This document shows, piece by piece, positions 49,766-61,599 of a DNA stretch of 64,000 nucleotides. A program made the translations under genes and the position numbers. The stretch is from Oasisia sp. SBJ-2009 (lineage: Eukaryota > Annelida > Polychaeta > Sabellida > Siboglinidae), in contig OZ024857.1 of NCBI GenBank assembly GCA_964017155.1, positions 28,663,101-28,727,100 on the forward strand, in the 5' to 3' direction. The first letter of the stretch is position 1. Every line of letters starts with the position of its first letter. A model generated the notes under the pieces. It had not been told where the DNA came from and made no database searches. It saw only the letters and a list, made by a program, of their open reading frames with translations.

Positions 49766-52700
49766 TCATTCAATGCCAACCAGCTCCACCTCAAACACCA
49801 GGGCAGAGTTCGGAGGGATTCTGACAACTGGTTAAGGATTTTAGCAACTACAAAGCCATTCACTGCTAGTCTAAACATTTCACTCAAGAATGACACCTCA
49901 TATTACCCATTAAAAAACTGCATTTTTATATTTTAGGCAGATCTGCAAGCTTATTCCATTCCATTCCATTCCATTCCATTCCATTCCATTCCATTCCATT
50001 CCATTCCATTCCATTCCATTCCATTCCATTCCATTCCATTCCATTCCATTCCATTCAATGTCCTTAACCCTGCACGTGACCAGGGCCGAAAATCGGCCCA
50101 AATGCACCTGCCTCTGTTGTAACAATTTTCATTTCCATCACACTAAACTGACACGCGAAAATATGGTATCATTGGATAGCTGACAGATTTTTCTAGATCG
50201 TGTATATTTTTCCTTGCGTAGATTCAGTGACAATTTCTTCGCAGTCGAGTTTAAAAAGCACGTGATACAGTTGCTGCCCATATTTGGGAGATGTTATTAT
50301 GTCCAGATGAATGAATTTACGCATCCATTCATAAAGTCGACACCCCCACACATTCGGTATCAAAAGAAAGCTCTGTGAGTGGCCAAAAATAAACCATGTG
50401 GGTTCAGTCCATTCAGCCAATCAGAACCGTGATTTCAAATGTAGCGTCATTGGACCCGCGAAGCCAAAGTTGAAGACAAAATGGCGGTGCGGTAAACAAC
50501 TGTTTATCCGCTTCGCAACTTTCATTTGGATTATCTCAAGTTTCTGCGTTGATATTTTGACAAAATGCTTGACAGTATTCATAAACAAGTTTATTATATT
50601 TGTTCATGTAGTTTGATTTACTTTGGAGACGTTTTTGGGGTGAAAATTCACCAAATTAGCAGCGCGACATTTCTCCGTGGGTTGCAACGGTAACGAGCGC
50701 GACCGCAATCGGCCACCTTGAATCAACGTATTTTATGTCGAAAAAAATCATAAATATCATAGTTCTCAACGGATTTATATCATTTTTTTTTTCGTAGCTA
50801 ATATATGAATCTACATTTGTCTAAAGTACATTCGTCCACACGATCATTTTCTGGCAGCAGGATGAAATGAGTGGGTTTTTTTAGTTCAATTTCAAATACA
50901 AATATCCGCATGATTTTCATTTGTTCTACATATATTATAATTTTATTATAATAAAGCAACCTTTTAGCGTTAAAATGATGTATCATTCATATTTTTATGA
51001 CCAATATTAGCGAAGTTATGATTTTTATTGGAACAGTATGCGACAGAGGATTTTTCTTGGTCACCTGCAGGCTTAAAAAAGGATATACATCATACAACTT
51101 ATGATTGATCTAAAGTATGTAAAGAAAAGATTGTCACAAAGTACGGATGAAATGCAAAATGTTACCACACAAAAAGCAAACCCGTTGGCATCAATATCAC
51201 TTATTTAATATTCTAATTGCCACAGGCACAACACTCCTACTGTAGCGCGCCGTTTTGCATTTTATACTATGATATCTCCTTTGTGAAGGAAGAACATAAA
51301 AATATGTAAAGAGTGGGTTATCAGACTCAACAGTGAAAGAATTTACATACATTATTCCAAATATGGAAATCAGAGGGAACAGAAACATTCCTTGTCAACC
51401 ATAACCTATACCACTTGTTATTTATCTCATAGTGATTCTGATCATAAGCCCTGTAACATAATACCAAGTATTTTATTAAATTCACAAGACCTGCCTGAAA
51501 GTCATTTTCACATGGAATTACTCAGTGCTACTGCAATAAGACCAATTCAACCGTGTAAAAGGATACTTTCCCTCCAATCCCTTCCTTCCATACGCCCACT
51601 CGGCCTCAATTCTTAACTCTGCTGTTTCCCCAAGGCTCATTTTCTGAATACCTTCATCCCACTGAAACAGACAGACACAATCTGTGGCGTAATGTGTAAG
51701 GGAATATGTGCAGCTTTAGACAGCTTCTAAATTACTAAATTAAATATTAGACCACAAGACAACTGGATAGCCATTTTCAACACAATTATTGCAATTTAAT
51801 TTACTACTTCTAGGTCGTGTTTAAAAAAGTTTACAAAAGGATATCGTAACAATAACAACATAAATGATTGCGTTCAAGCAAACTGCAGTAACAGTGATGT
51901 TTGCCATATTTCATCAATTCTCATGACAATCATGAAAGTGTATTATTAAACAACTTTGTAAAAAGCATTATTAAATGTTACATAAAGTTTGATTCAGAGA
52001 ATGGACAACAAATTAGTGATATTTTAATTGTCTTTGGTGTTAATGGTTTATACAACCAGAAAGAACAAGTCCACTTGTAAGGCGGCAAATCCAATTGTCT
52101 CAAACTGAAGAATAAGCTGAATTTGATGTGTGTTTCTGATCAAACAGATCCCAAATGTTTTATTAGATAATTCAATCAATCTTCATTTGCTCACAAAAAC
52201 AGTACAACATGTATGTGCACTAAAAATAGCAAAAAATCCATGACAAATTAGAAAGAAAAACTTCAATCTAGAACCGTAGAAATAGAAATATTTTGAAAGA
52301 GGTTCTAGTAAAAACAAGAGTAATTTGACGTACCCCTCGGATGACCTGACCTGTCCCGACCTTGAACTTGAGGGGTTGTTGCTTCTTTTTCTTCTGACCT
52401 GCACAAACACAGCAGAGTGACATGACAGTCACCACTCACCAGACATGACACTCTCACTCACCAGGCACAGTAGAGTGAGCAAACATGACACTCACCACAC
52501 ATGACATTCACCAGTGTCACGTCAGTCACCACTCACGACACTCACCAGACATGACACTCACCACTCACGACACACCATACATGACACTCACCACTCGCCA
52601 GACACGACACTCACCAGAGTCATCACTCACGATACACCAGACATGACACACCAGACATGACACTCACGACACACCAGACATGACACTCACGACAACCCGA

Positions 52701-55700
52701 CACGACACTCTGGAAGACTGACGAGATGGCAGAGAAATGAATCAGACAAGTACTGGCAGATCTGGAAATGATGCTCTTGCCCAACAATGGGACACTATGG
52801 CTGCACAATGTTGATGAATGTGCTGTGCAAAATACAATGAACAAGTGGATGGATTTTTTTTATAGAGATATTACATAGTTGCAAAGAAAAATGCTGCTGT
52901 AATAAATACAAGTATGTAATGACTAAACCAACACATACCAGCACGCATTTCTGAGTTTGTGTCAAAGACTGTGCCATCAGGCATCTTGCCAACGTAGTAA
53001 CAGAGAACAGTGTCACCGGGACGAGGGTAGTTGATCTTGTTACCCTTCTTCAGAACATACTTCGTGTACTTAGGTGGTGTCTGAAAGTACAAAAGAACTT
53101 ATACAGGAAACTATAGAGCATGATTCAATAATATGTGGTTACAAATTGTCAAGTTCAATCAAATCAAGAATAGTTTTACAATCACAAAAAAGGTTACAAA
53201 TTGTCAAGTTCAATCAAATCAAGAATAGTTTTACAATCACAAATTAGTCTGATATGCAAAAGCACTGAACTGATAGAAGTTTTCAGACGCTTGATGGACA
53301 ATGGTTTAGTGGCCAGTTTTAACATTCCACTCAGCACAGGTTGGCTGGGTAGAGATCATCCTGACCCTATGAATTATTTGACATGAATTCACTGCGGGAA
53401 CCTTCCACAAGCAGTGTTTGTCTTCAGTGCGTACCTGTGGTTCGTCCTTCAAGTCCATCTTCTTGGTCTTCTCAGTGATGCTTTCCGTGGCTTTCTTCTT
53501 CCTCTCCTCCTCCTTCTCATCCTCTCCTGGCTGCTTGAAACTCTGCAGTGCAAAAATCACAGGGCACAGGCACATAAAATTCCATTCCATGATTGTTCAG
53601 CATCACTAGTCACTGATTGTTCCCTACAACTAGGCAGAATCACACCAACTTTGCTTGCGTCCATACTGGGAATTTGCAGATTAAGTAGGTCTCGCAGATA
53701 GACTATAAGTATTTACGATACAGTGAGTTCCATGGGAAATAGATGCACATGGTAAATACCCGGTTGATTATTGGTGTGGAAATAATTTCACATCACACAA
53801 GTACAATTACAAGTAGTTCACTGAAACCACTTGTCTATAAGTGTGTTTGCATAAGATAGAATAACTAAGTGGTAGCCAGTTACAGCGCGGATCTATATTG
53901 CAAGCCTCTTCAGATATTTATGAAACTGCATATTTATATTAAGGGTGGTGATCTTTGGTATAATTTTGTTTAGCAGACATTCTCAAAAATGAAGCTACCC
54001 TTTTTACAGGTTTGCTGAATACGGTTAGCAACCCTTTTCACTCTTGAGTAACCGAAATTACCCAATGATGTTCCTTTCCATGACAGTATTGTAAGGTGGA
54101 ATTTATAAACAAATTACTGAAATGGTACACTGTTTTAGCACATGAAAAGATGTTAAGGAAAACCTTTGTGTCAAAGAGTTCTTTGTAGTCAGCTATCAGT
54201 TGCTCCTTGGTCCTGGTCTTGGCAACATTCTTCACTGCACCTTTCAATTTGTGCTCTTGCTGAAACTACAAGAAAACATTCAACTAAAACATTTTTCTTA
54301 CATAAAATTATTACATAAAATTATTACATAAAATTATTACATAAAATTATTACATAAAATTATTAAATCACTGACGCGAGTCAGACTGTAGCACTGTTTG
54401 TTCTTCCTTGATGCATTGTCCCCTGCTGTAAGGTACAATACTGTCTCACCACTCTTCCTCTTCTTTCCTTCCAGTTTTCTATAAGCAACACTCGCCATAT
54501 TTAGTTATTTGCGCATATACATTTTGCATGTGATTTTGAGAAATGTTCTCTCAAAATCTCTCATAATGGAACAGCCAAACCATGCTTATAGACTTATATA
54601 TTCACAATGTTTCCCTTTATATATGATGAGCGAGATGGGCCACCTCGCTGGTTTAATAAGCCGCCTTGCTAAAAATTATGCCGGAATTACCACTTCATAG
54701 CTATTTCTTGCTATAAATATGTTTAAATGTTGAGCACTACCCGGTACCTTGAAGTTATGCATGTCTTTCCTCTCTGTTTTCCAGGGAATAGGTTAAAACA
54801 TCCTTCAGAATACACCATTTTGAAGGTAGTTTTTAAAATAGTGGTCATGCCCCCGGACCCACATAGAGGGCCTGTACACATCTGGACATTTGAAATTCAA
54901 GGCTATTCAAGACTTTTCAAGACTATTTGAAAAATAAATTCAAGATGTTTTAATGACATATACTTTTAAGCGCAGTAAAATAAGTGAACATTTTTTTTTT
55001 TACTCAACTTAGAAAACAATGGCCCCGACCACAATGAAATGCCAATTGCCCAATGTGCACAAGTTATTTTTGTGCGTACTGCGTAGGCTTTTCCTTTTTT
55101 GGCTGTTATTCATCACAACAATTGAGTCAAAACAATCTTTTATTAACCGCAATTAAATTCAAGGTTTTTTCAAGTTTACTGTATAAAATTCAAGGATTTC
55201 AAAGGCCTTGAATTTGGTCCAATCAAATTCAAGGCTTTTCAAGACTTTCAAGGCCCTGTACATAGTGTGCATCATGCATTCGGAGCTTGCTCAGTCAGGG
55301 TTGGCATTGATTTAATCAAATTGATTAAATCATCGATTAAATCATTGATTTAATCAACTTGAAAAAATCAAGATATTGATTTTTTCGATTTTTTCAGATT
55401 ATCTTAAATTTATACTTACATTGTGTGCTATTACCAGTTGATTTAACTGTATGTATTTTAAAATAAAGTTTAAATTTGTTCATAACAACTTTGATTTAAT
55501 TCTTTAGAAATGCTAAGAATGAAATGTTCAGCCTATTGGGTATATTATGATATTCCACTTTTATTTATTTTCCGAATTACATATTATTTCTTATGATTGT
55601 CAAGAATGTTGAAAAAAATCAAATAAATCGATTTAATCGAAAAAATCCGATTTAATCGAAAAAATCCGATTTATTCAAAAAAATCATGATTTTTTCCCAA

Positions 55701-55908
55701 CCCTGTGCTCAGTCCATCCTACCACCATTTTAGTCAGGAGACTAAAATGATGGGCGAGGTTCCTTCCTTCCTTCCCATTCCCTCAAGTATATGTAACAGT
55801 TACCTCAATTGAAGCTGACGTCTGCAAGAAAGTGACGAGATCTTTCTTGCTAACGCTGTCTCCTGCCAACTGGTCCTCTGTGTAGGGGGGCGCAATTTCA
55901 ACAGACAT
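49766..55908 (-). CDS. FKBP3: Nuclear peptidyl-prolyl isomerase FKBP3 (FKBP25)
   Basis: FK506/rapamycin-binding prolyl isomerase of the nucleus, associated with chromatin and RNA in vertebrates. Seven coding exons (minus): 55908-55804, 54265-54164, 53542-53435, 53080-52939, 52398-52334, 51661-51567 and 49820-49766. In phase, 223 aa (human 224). Visible: N-terminal BTHB helical domain (KKDLVTFLQ, EHKLKGAVKNVAK; residues 1-69), a Lys/Glu-rich linker (70-105), then the FKBP domain with PPKYTKYVLKKG, DGTVFDTN, the FKBP25-specific basic insert GQKKKKQQPLKFKVG, GQVIRGWDEGIQKMSLGE, EAEWAYGRKG and the terminal IPPNSALVFEVELVGIE. Exon 2 has two acceptors 6 bp apart; the outer (adding FQ) aligns best with known FKBP3. 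The last intron is U12-type. TTGCAG just upstream of the start codon suggests a 5' UTR intron reaching toward 57.6 kb. Confidence 0.97.
49821..51566 (-). other. FKBP3: U12-type (minor spliceosome) last intron of FKBP3
   Basis: The 5' splice site on the minus strand is GTATCCTTTT, a perfect U12 match. The 3' end contains ATCCTTAAC (8 of 9 to TTCCTTAAC) with the branch A 11 nt before the AG acceptor, the spacing typical of U12 introns. Phase 2 within a Lys codon. Length 1746 nt, with a (GGAAT)n array inside it. Confidence 0.92.
49953..50055. repeat. (ATTCC)n pentanucleotide array, about 20 copies
   Basis: Perfect ATTCC units, the same motif as human satellite III core. On the FKBP3 strand it reads GGAAT, about 130 nt upstream of the last exon inside the U12-type intron. 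Confidence 0.95.
52420..52700. repeat. Degenerate ACATGACACTCACCA repeats, FKBP3 intron 4
   Basis: Irregular copies of CAGACATGACACTCACCACT-like units with variable spacing, near the exon 5 acceptor. No coding content. Confidence 0.75.
53137..53246. repeat. 55-bp tandem duplication, FKBP3 intron 3
   Basis: GGTTACAAATTGTCAAGTTC and the following 35 bases occur twice in a row with a period of 55 bp, nearly identical, so recent. Confidence 0.85.
54298..54366. repeat. 13-bp (TACATAAAATTAT)n array
   Basis: Five near-perfect 13-bp units immediately upstream (in transcription sense) of FKBP3 exon 2. Confidence 0.85.
54870..55262. mobile_element. Short repeat element with TTCAAGG motifs
   Basis: ATTCAAGGCTATTCAAGACT at the left and ATTCAAGGCTTTTCAAGACT at the right stand in direct orientation. 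CCTGTACA occurs at both margins (near 54870 and 55254), as an 8-bp target duplication would. The type is undecided. Confidence 0.35.
55296..55705. mobile_element. hAT-type MITE with perfect 8-bp target duplication
   Basis: Ends CAGGGTTGG/CCAACCCTG, flanked exactly by TGCTCAGT (55288-55295 and 55706-55713). The interior is dominated by GATTTAATC/GATTTTTTC inverted repeats and has no coding frame. FKBP3 intron 1, 95 bp from exon 1. Confidence 0.88.
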
Positions 55909-57596
55909 TGCAATGCAGCTCTGCAAGAACCCAAATACACGTTCACATCATTATTTATAATAAACGATCACAACACGATACAAAGTAATATTATATCAAT
56001 ATTATATCAGCCCTTAAGGCAATACATTTAGTCCCTGAAAGCACCCATGTCTCCCCCCACTGAAACGTTTCTCAGACCAGAGAACTAACCACCACTGATA
56101 TTTCTCTAATTTGTTTCAACCATGTGTTAGTGCAATATTAAGCGCCATCCAAATTTTTTTTTAGAACTGTGAAATGCTGAAAATATCAATTTGAGTTAGG
56201 GTAACCTAGGATTCTTTTGTTCTTCCACTTTAGTTTGGTATTCAAAACAGAATCTGTATATTTATGCATGTTATGAGATATGATGGTTACACTTAAATAT
56301 TAACATACATGTTTTAGTGTGCTTAGTGGACAACCAGCCAACAGATGAAATAACTTGTTTTGTAGTGCCCATTACCCGCATTCCGTTTACGTTATTTCAA
56401 ATAAGGTTGCGTCAATAGCATAAAAAGGGTAGACCTCTTTTATAAATGATGCATCATAAATCCGCCAAATTAAACGAATCCTGTTGAGCATATTACATTT
56501 CTTCTTCTTCTTCATGGCATTGTTGATTCTCCTTTTTTGTGATCATTGAGACTTTTTGTTAGAAATTGCAAATTCTGTTTTGATTCAACAAATGCTGCCA
56601 GTTACACGACAACCACTGTCCCACGAACATGGCTTAATGTCCAACATGATTTCTTATAAATTGTGCAGCTAAACCAAATATTTAAGAGACAGACCTCATG
56701 TATGAATTTATATGCATTTGAGCATGGCTCTGTACAAATATGTTCGAGCGTCGAGGAGTCGGTTATTAGCAATGTAGGATTAGGGCTTAAGGCAAGAATA
56801 CTGTTAGGGTAAGACTATTTTGAATTAATCAGAATTTACTGACGCTTATTTACATAGCAACACCACGACAGCCTAAGCCCTTGCACGACACAATACTGAT
56901 GTTACTGTAATCACCGAGCTATGCGTAGCCGCCAAAGATGATGTTGAGTTGCCATCGAAGTTGTGGTGAGTTTGTTACATGAACTGTATTTGTGACAGGA
57001 TTTAAAATGATTTTGTTTTGTAATCTAGTGTGAGATGTTTGGCGGCTGTAAGTGTAAGGTAATTTTTATTGTTAGATTAGAAAGTAAACGATCACCAAAA
57101 ACAAAAGTTACACATTAATGAAAGTAAGTTAGGTTTTATCACCTAGGTATCCTATCACCTGACTAGTATTATGTTATGCAATTAAAAATAGACATTTAAG
57201 AAATGAATAACTTCTACGTCAGGAAATGTATAATTTATTAGGTAATATTTGCATATTAAAACATACAAAAATACATGTTTAGAACGAACTGCAAGGACCA
57301 AATAATTACATGGCATTTCTTGTAAATCAACACAAATTTGGCTGCCACTTAAACGGTACATGACAATATTCACGTGCGTGGAACCTCGTGTGGGAAATCA
57401 CTCTATTATCGCCCAATCATAATCAAACAACCTGAACCATATTGATAAACTAATCAGTAACGAGTGTGGCCATGTGCGTCGCTCAGTTTAATGCAACGCT
57501 ATATTAACTACTAAGAAATGTGCACTGAACGCAGAAAGTTACCGACCTCGGAAAAGACAGATATATAATGTTTGTCAGAGTGACTTGTCGGATGTC
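55909..57596. other. FKBP3 5' UTR intron candidate
   Basis: AT-rich without coding exons. If the leader begins near 57.6 kb, this stretch is mainly the intron ending at TTCTTGCAG about 15 bases before the start codon. Confidence 0.35.
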
Positions 57597-57722
57597 TCAA
57601 ATATGGCGCGCATCAAACGAGTACTTTTCGTCTTTACACCACCCACCAGGTGGCAGTATTAGTACCATATTGGACCGTGGCAACTTACTCTCAATTACCC
57701 AGTCTCCGTGAGGTGGCAGCAC
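57597..57722 (-). promoter_or_regulatory. FKBP3: Candidate FKBP3 promoter with YY1 and CTCF-like motifs
   Basis: AAATATGGCGCG at about 57599-57610 resembles a YY1 site of TATA-less promoters. CCCACCAGGTGGCAGTA (57642-57658) contains a perfect CCASYAGRKGGC CTCF core, and TCCGTGAGGTGGCAGCA (57705-57721) is identical to the motif at 9499-9515 upstream of IDH1. Start site not determined. Confidence 0.4.
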
Positions 57723-58157
57723 TTAAAAATGTATGGCTATCACAGAGGTTTTTTTAATTGAAATTTATTTCAACAACAACTACTACAGTGTACTACATTA
57801 TAAATACAGTGCATACAATACAATTGTCGAAAAAAGGGTAAAAGAAGTACAATACTTATATTTTTTCCTTATCATTTCTTAATTTCATACATAAAGCATC
57901 TGAACAGTACAATAGAAGGTGCGACAACACTATTTATATGTGTAACCATACAACATTTAATAAAAAAAAAGACATTTGACATTTGTTGACGAAAAATTAA
58001 ACCTTTTATAACAATAACAAACTGAATATTTAATTTTGTTATCAAAATTATGTTAGCAAAAATGATCTAGGACTCTAACACATAGGATCATTAATCTTTC
58101 CCTAGATAAACTAGAGTGACAAGCTGGCCCGCTGCACTGAAGCCGCTGTGGACCACT

Positions 58158-58178
58158 GGCTGCCATCTACTGGCCAGG
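58158..58178 (-). promoter_or_regulatory. Strong CTCF-like motif
   Basis: On the minus strand, CCTGGCCAGTAGATGGCAGC matches the long CTCF consensus (TGGCCASYAGRKGGCAG) across the core. It is about 0.5 kb from the two motifs at the FKBP3 side. Binding is inferred. Confidence 0.45.
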
Positions 58179-58709
58179 CAGAAAGTGGTGTACTCACTGG
58201 CAGGATATATAGAATAGAACTGTTGAGCAACGTAATAAATGTAAAAGAAAGTATGCTAAGACGAAATGTTTTTTAACTTGGATATGTGTCGTTGTGCCCC
58301 TAGGCCTAGCCCTAGGCCTAGTTAAGACAGCTCATGATTAATTTCTGGAGTAGTCCAGCAGGGCCAGCTGTTGAATGTTTTGAGTTGGTTCACTGTGTTG
58401 GGGTAGGGATCTAAATATTTGTCACTGTGGTTCCTTGGCAATGTGAATAATGATCCAGTGGGATAGGCTGTATAGCCTCCCGCTTAGTCATCAGGGGAAG
58501 GGTTGTGACCTGGAAATGAGTTTATCCTGAGGTCAATATCTCAGATGGATACTCTGGACAGTTCGGTGGTTGACACTGGTATGAGCAACATTAATCCATT
58601 TGCTGGTTACAACAGTCATTGTGAAGTAGCAAATATGGTTACTTCCTGTGTAGCATACAACTGTACCAACCGACAGAAAATTAGTTAGTTGACTATCTTA
58701 ATAATATTA

Positions 58710-59465
58710 CTACTTTTCTACCTTTTTACCTTTTCTACTACTGTTGTTGTTAGTAATGTTGGCAGCTCGGTTTTGTTGTTGTTTTCCCTTTGTTTTCCTT
58801 AATCTCTCATCCACTTTGCATGGTCTGTTTTTACTCTGTGAAATTGTAATTCTCGTCGTTTCATCATCATGACTCGTACGTGTTGGTGACAATATCCTCG
58901 ATTTCAGTAGCTTGTTAATTGTCTTAGCTACTCTTGACATGCTTTGTTGAATCATGTCTATGATAGTTTCGCTCATAGTGTCACTGTCGTCCAATACTTG
59001 AAGTGTCGACTCGAATCAGTTTCTTAGTTCAAGTCGGAATTCAATTTACTTTGATCGTATTTGTGTGTGATCTACTCTTGGTGTTCTTTTGGTCATATTT
59101 GTCTTTTCTACCTCTACGTCCAGTTTGATGTTGCTCATAACCATTTTGTGGTAACTCCCAATGTTAACTTGGTTGATGACTGGTACGTCTGTGACGATGT
59201 CTAGCCTGTTTGTTAGGATGTAGTCAATTTCGGTCTTCGTTACACCGTTTGGGCTTTTCCACGTTCACCTGCTCCCTGCTTTCTTCTGAAACATGGCATT
59301 CATGATTTTGTACTTTCTTGATATTGCCCATTCTACCAAGGTGTCGCCTCTTTCTGTTCTCAATTCGAGCCCAAATTTACCCGTTGCCATAGCATTTGGT
59401 TTTCCCTATTTACGCATTGGAGTCTCCCATCACTATCGTGTAGTGGTTTGGTTTCCCAAAATTCT
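58710..59465 (-). pseudogene. Broken RTE-type retrotransposon endonuclease fragment
   Basis: Minus-strand frames give YTIVMGDSNA (the GDxNA motif of apurinic-like endonucleases), then, after a stop and frame changes, RTERGDTLVEWAISRKYKI, KAGSRWTWKSPNGVTKTEID and YILTNRLDIVTDVPVINQV, and finally an open 94-codon segment with DDSDTMSETIIDMIQQSMSR and VAKTINKLLKSR. This is the endonuclease and following linker of RTE/CFDP2-like LINEs. Stops and frameshifts show it is dead. The reverse transcriptase that should follow is absent, so the copy is cut at the 3' side. Confidence 0.85.
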
Positions 59466-59490
59466 CATCGACGTTGTTGAATTATATATA

Positions 59491-59492
<2 letters not shown>

Positions 59493-59574
<82 letters not shown>
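59493..59574. repeat. (TG)n microsatellite, about 41 units
   Basis: Uninterrupted TG dinucleotides between the dead endonuclease fragment and the GGGCGTCGATC repeat family. Z-DNA-prone. Confidence 0.95.
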
Positions 59575-59575
<1 letters not shown>

Positions 59576-59576
59576 A

Positions 59577-61024
59577 CGGGCGTCGATCGGTGGGGGACGG
59601 GGGGGCCCCACTTTTCGGGGTGGGGGACAGCATAGGAATTGTCCCCCCCACTTTTTAATTCAGAAAAATTGCGAGGCATATAGCCTGATTATACACGCCT
59701 CTCTCTTAAAAGCCGCTACATAGGACTACATAGACAATAAACTCGCGATATGAATATTTATCGCAAATTAACACGAGGCAAACAAGTTTTGAGGCATGTT
59801 TCGCTGTTAGTGCGCCATAATCCGTGATAGTTATTTAAATAAACGTAATATTTTAATGTATTGAAAATTTGTTTGACAACTCTTCACAGTAGTCATCACG
59901 TGAGAGTTGTCGAACAGCCCGTGGCATTTATACGAAAAAAAGCTTTTTTATTTCGCTGCACATTGATGATTTTAAATTTGTCGCGCATACGCAGAAAGGC
60001 CAATCGAAAAGTTTATAAATACCAGGGAAATATAAGCCGCTGCCGGGCTCTATCACTTTGCAACCTTGTGTTGATATTATTAATAGGCTCTAGCCATCAA
60101 GCACATTTTAAATGATGAAATTTGTGTTGTACTTTCACCCCCGCCTGCTTGATGCTTATCGCCTACGGCAGAAGCGGCGGATTCCTGCACTTTGTGCAAC
60201 TTACTTCCATATGAGTGATGAAAAATTTCTTTGCCAAAATGTTGGATTGGGAAGTTCTACACAGGCACACCATGGGCGTCGATCAGTGGGGGACGAGGGG
60301 GACGCTGACCACCCCGCAGCCTGAGGGGGTCAGCATAGGAAATGACCTCATACTTTTTCAGTTCATAAAACAAAAATGTATAGGCATATACAGCGAGATT
60401 GATCACTCCCCTCTCTTAAAAACCCTACATCGGTTTAGTAGTAAAATTAATAATAACAACTAAACTTCAGACTACCTAGTGGAAAATCACTAGATAAATT
60501 GCTTGGTGGGCCGCAGCCCGCAACATGATCTTAGTACAGTAAATATTCATCATGCCGGGCTCTGTCATTTTGCACCCTTTTGTTGATATATTAATAGGCA
60601 TTAACCATCAAGCACATAATAGATTATACATTTTTGTTTGCCCTGTCACCCCTTTGATTGCAGCCTGGTCGTCCTGATGGATATTGATATTGCCTACGGC
60701 GGAACCAGCAGATTTGTGCACTTTGTGTAACCTGATCTCATTTTAGTGATGACAAATTTCTTTGCCAAAAGGTGGGATTGGGAAGTCCTACACAGGCACC
60801 CCTACCCCTGTAAGCTCTGCATCTTGTCACTCTTATGAATCAGGCAAGCAGTGTTGGGTCCAAAATCTACCCCAAATGTTCAATGATTGGGATCAAATAT
60901 AATTATGTTGCCAACACAACTATTATAAATAGCATAACATAAAAGCCTTTTTAGTTTAGAATTAGCATCAGACCAACAATTAATTTTTTTTTATATTTAA
61001 AAAAATACTTATGTGTATTTCAGG

Positions 61025-61078
<54 letters not shown>

Positions 61079-61182
61079 TATATATATATTATGCATATAT
61101 ATATATATATTGTGCATACATATATGTGAATATAAATTGGTCCCCCGCCCCCCCCCCCCACTTTTAAAACCGGATCGACGCC

Positions 61183-61186
<4 letters not shown>
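59577..61186. repeat. Local repeat family starting GGGCGTCGATC, two direct copies plus an inverted end
   Basis: Copy A starts at 59577 (GGGCGTCGATCGGTGGGGGA) and copy B at 60268 (GGGCGTCGATCAGTGGGGGA). Both continue with blocks GTTGATATTATTAATAGGC / GTTGATATATTAATAGGC, CCATCAAGCACAT, and TTTCTTTGCCAAAA...GGGAAGT, ending near 60262 and 60813. An inverted start stands at 61139-61186. A diverged copy lies at 6225-6480. No coding capacity seen; the element class is unknown. Confidence 0.7.
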
Positions 61187-61241
<55 letters not shown>

Positions 61242-61577
61242 ACGCGCGCGTGTGTGCGTGTGCGTGTGCGTGTGCGTGTGCGTGTGCGTGTGCGTGTGCG
61301 TGTGCGTGTGCGTGTGCGTGTGCGTGTGCGTGTGCGTGTGCGTGTGCGTGTGCGTGTGCGTGTGCGTGTGCGTGTGCGTGTGCGTGTGCGTGTGCGTGTG
61401 CGTGTGCGTGTGCGTGTGCGTGTGCGTGTGCGTGTGCGTGTGCGTGTGCGTGTGCGTGTGCGTGTGCGTGTGCGTGTGCGTGTGCGTGTGCGTGTGCGTG
61501 TGCGTGTGCGTGTGCGCGTGCGCGTGCGCGTGCGCGTGCGCGTGCGCGTGCGCGTGCGCGTGCGCGTGCGCGTGCGC
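61023..61577. repeat. (AT)n, (TG)n, (GTGTGC)n and (GTGCGC)n tracts
   Basis: (AT)n at 61023-61074, (TG)n at about 61187-61238, about 44 hexamers GTGTGC at 61249-61512, then about 11 GTGCGC to 61577. The switch in hexamer type is sharp. All encoded frames (VRVR, TRTR, CACA) are artefacts. Confidence 0.95.
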
Positions 61578-61599
61578 AATCATCAGCTTAACACACTTT

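Noticed and set aside
51376..51616. Plus-strand frame opposite FKBP3 exon 6
   Set aside because: Overlaps a conserved exon on the other strand and has no own domain.
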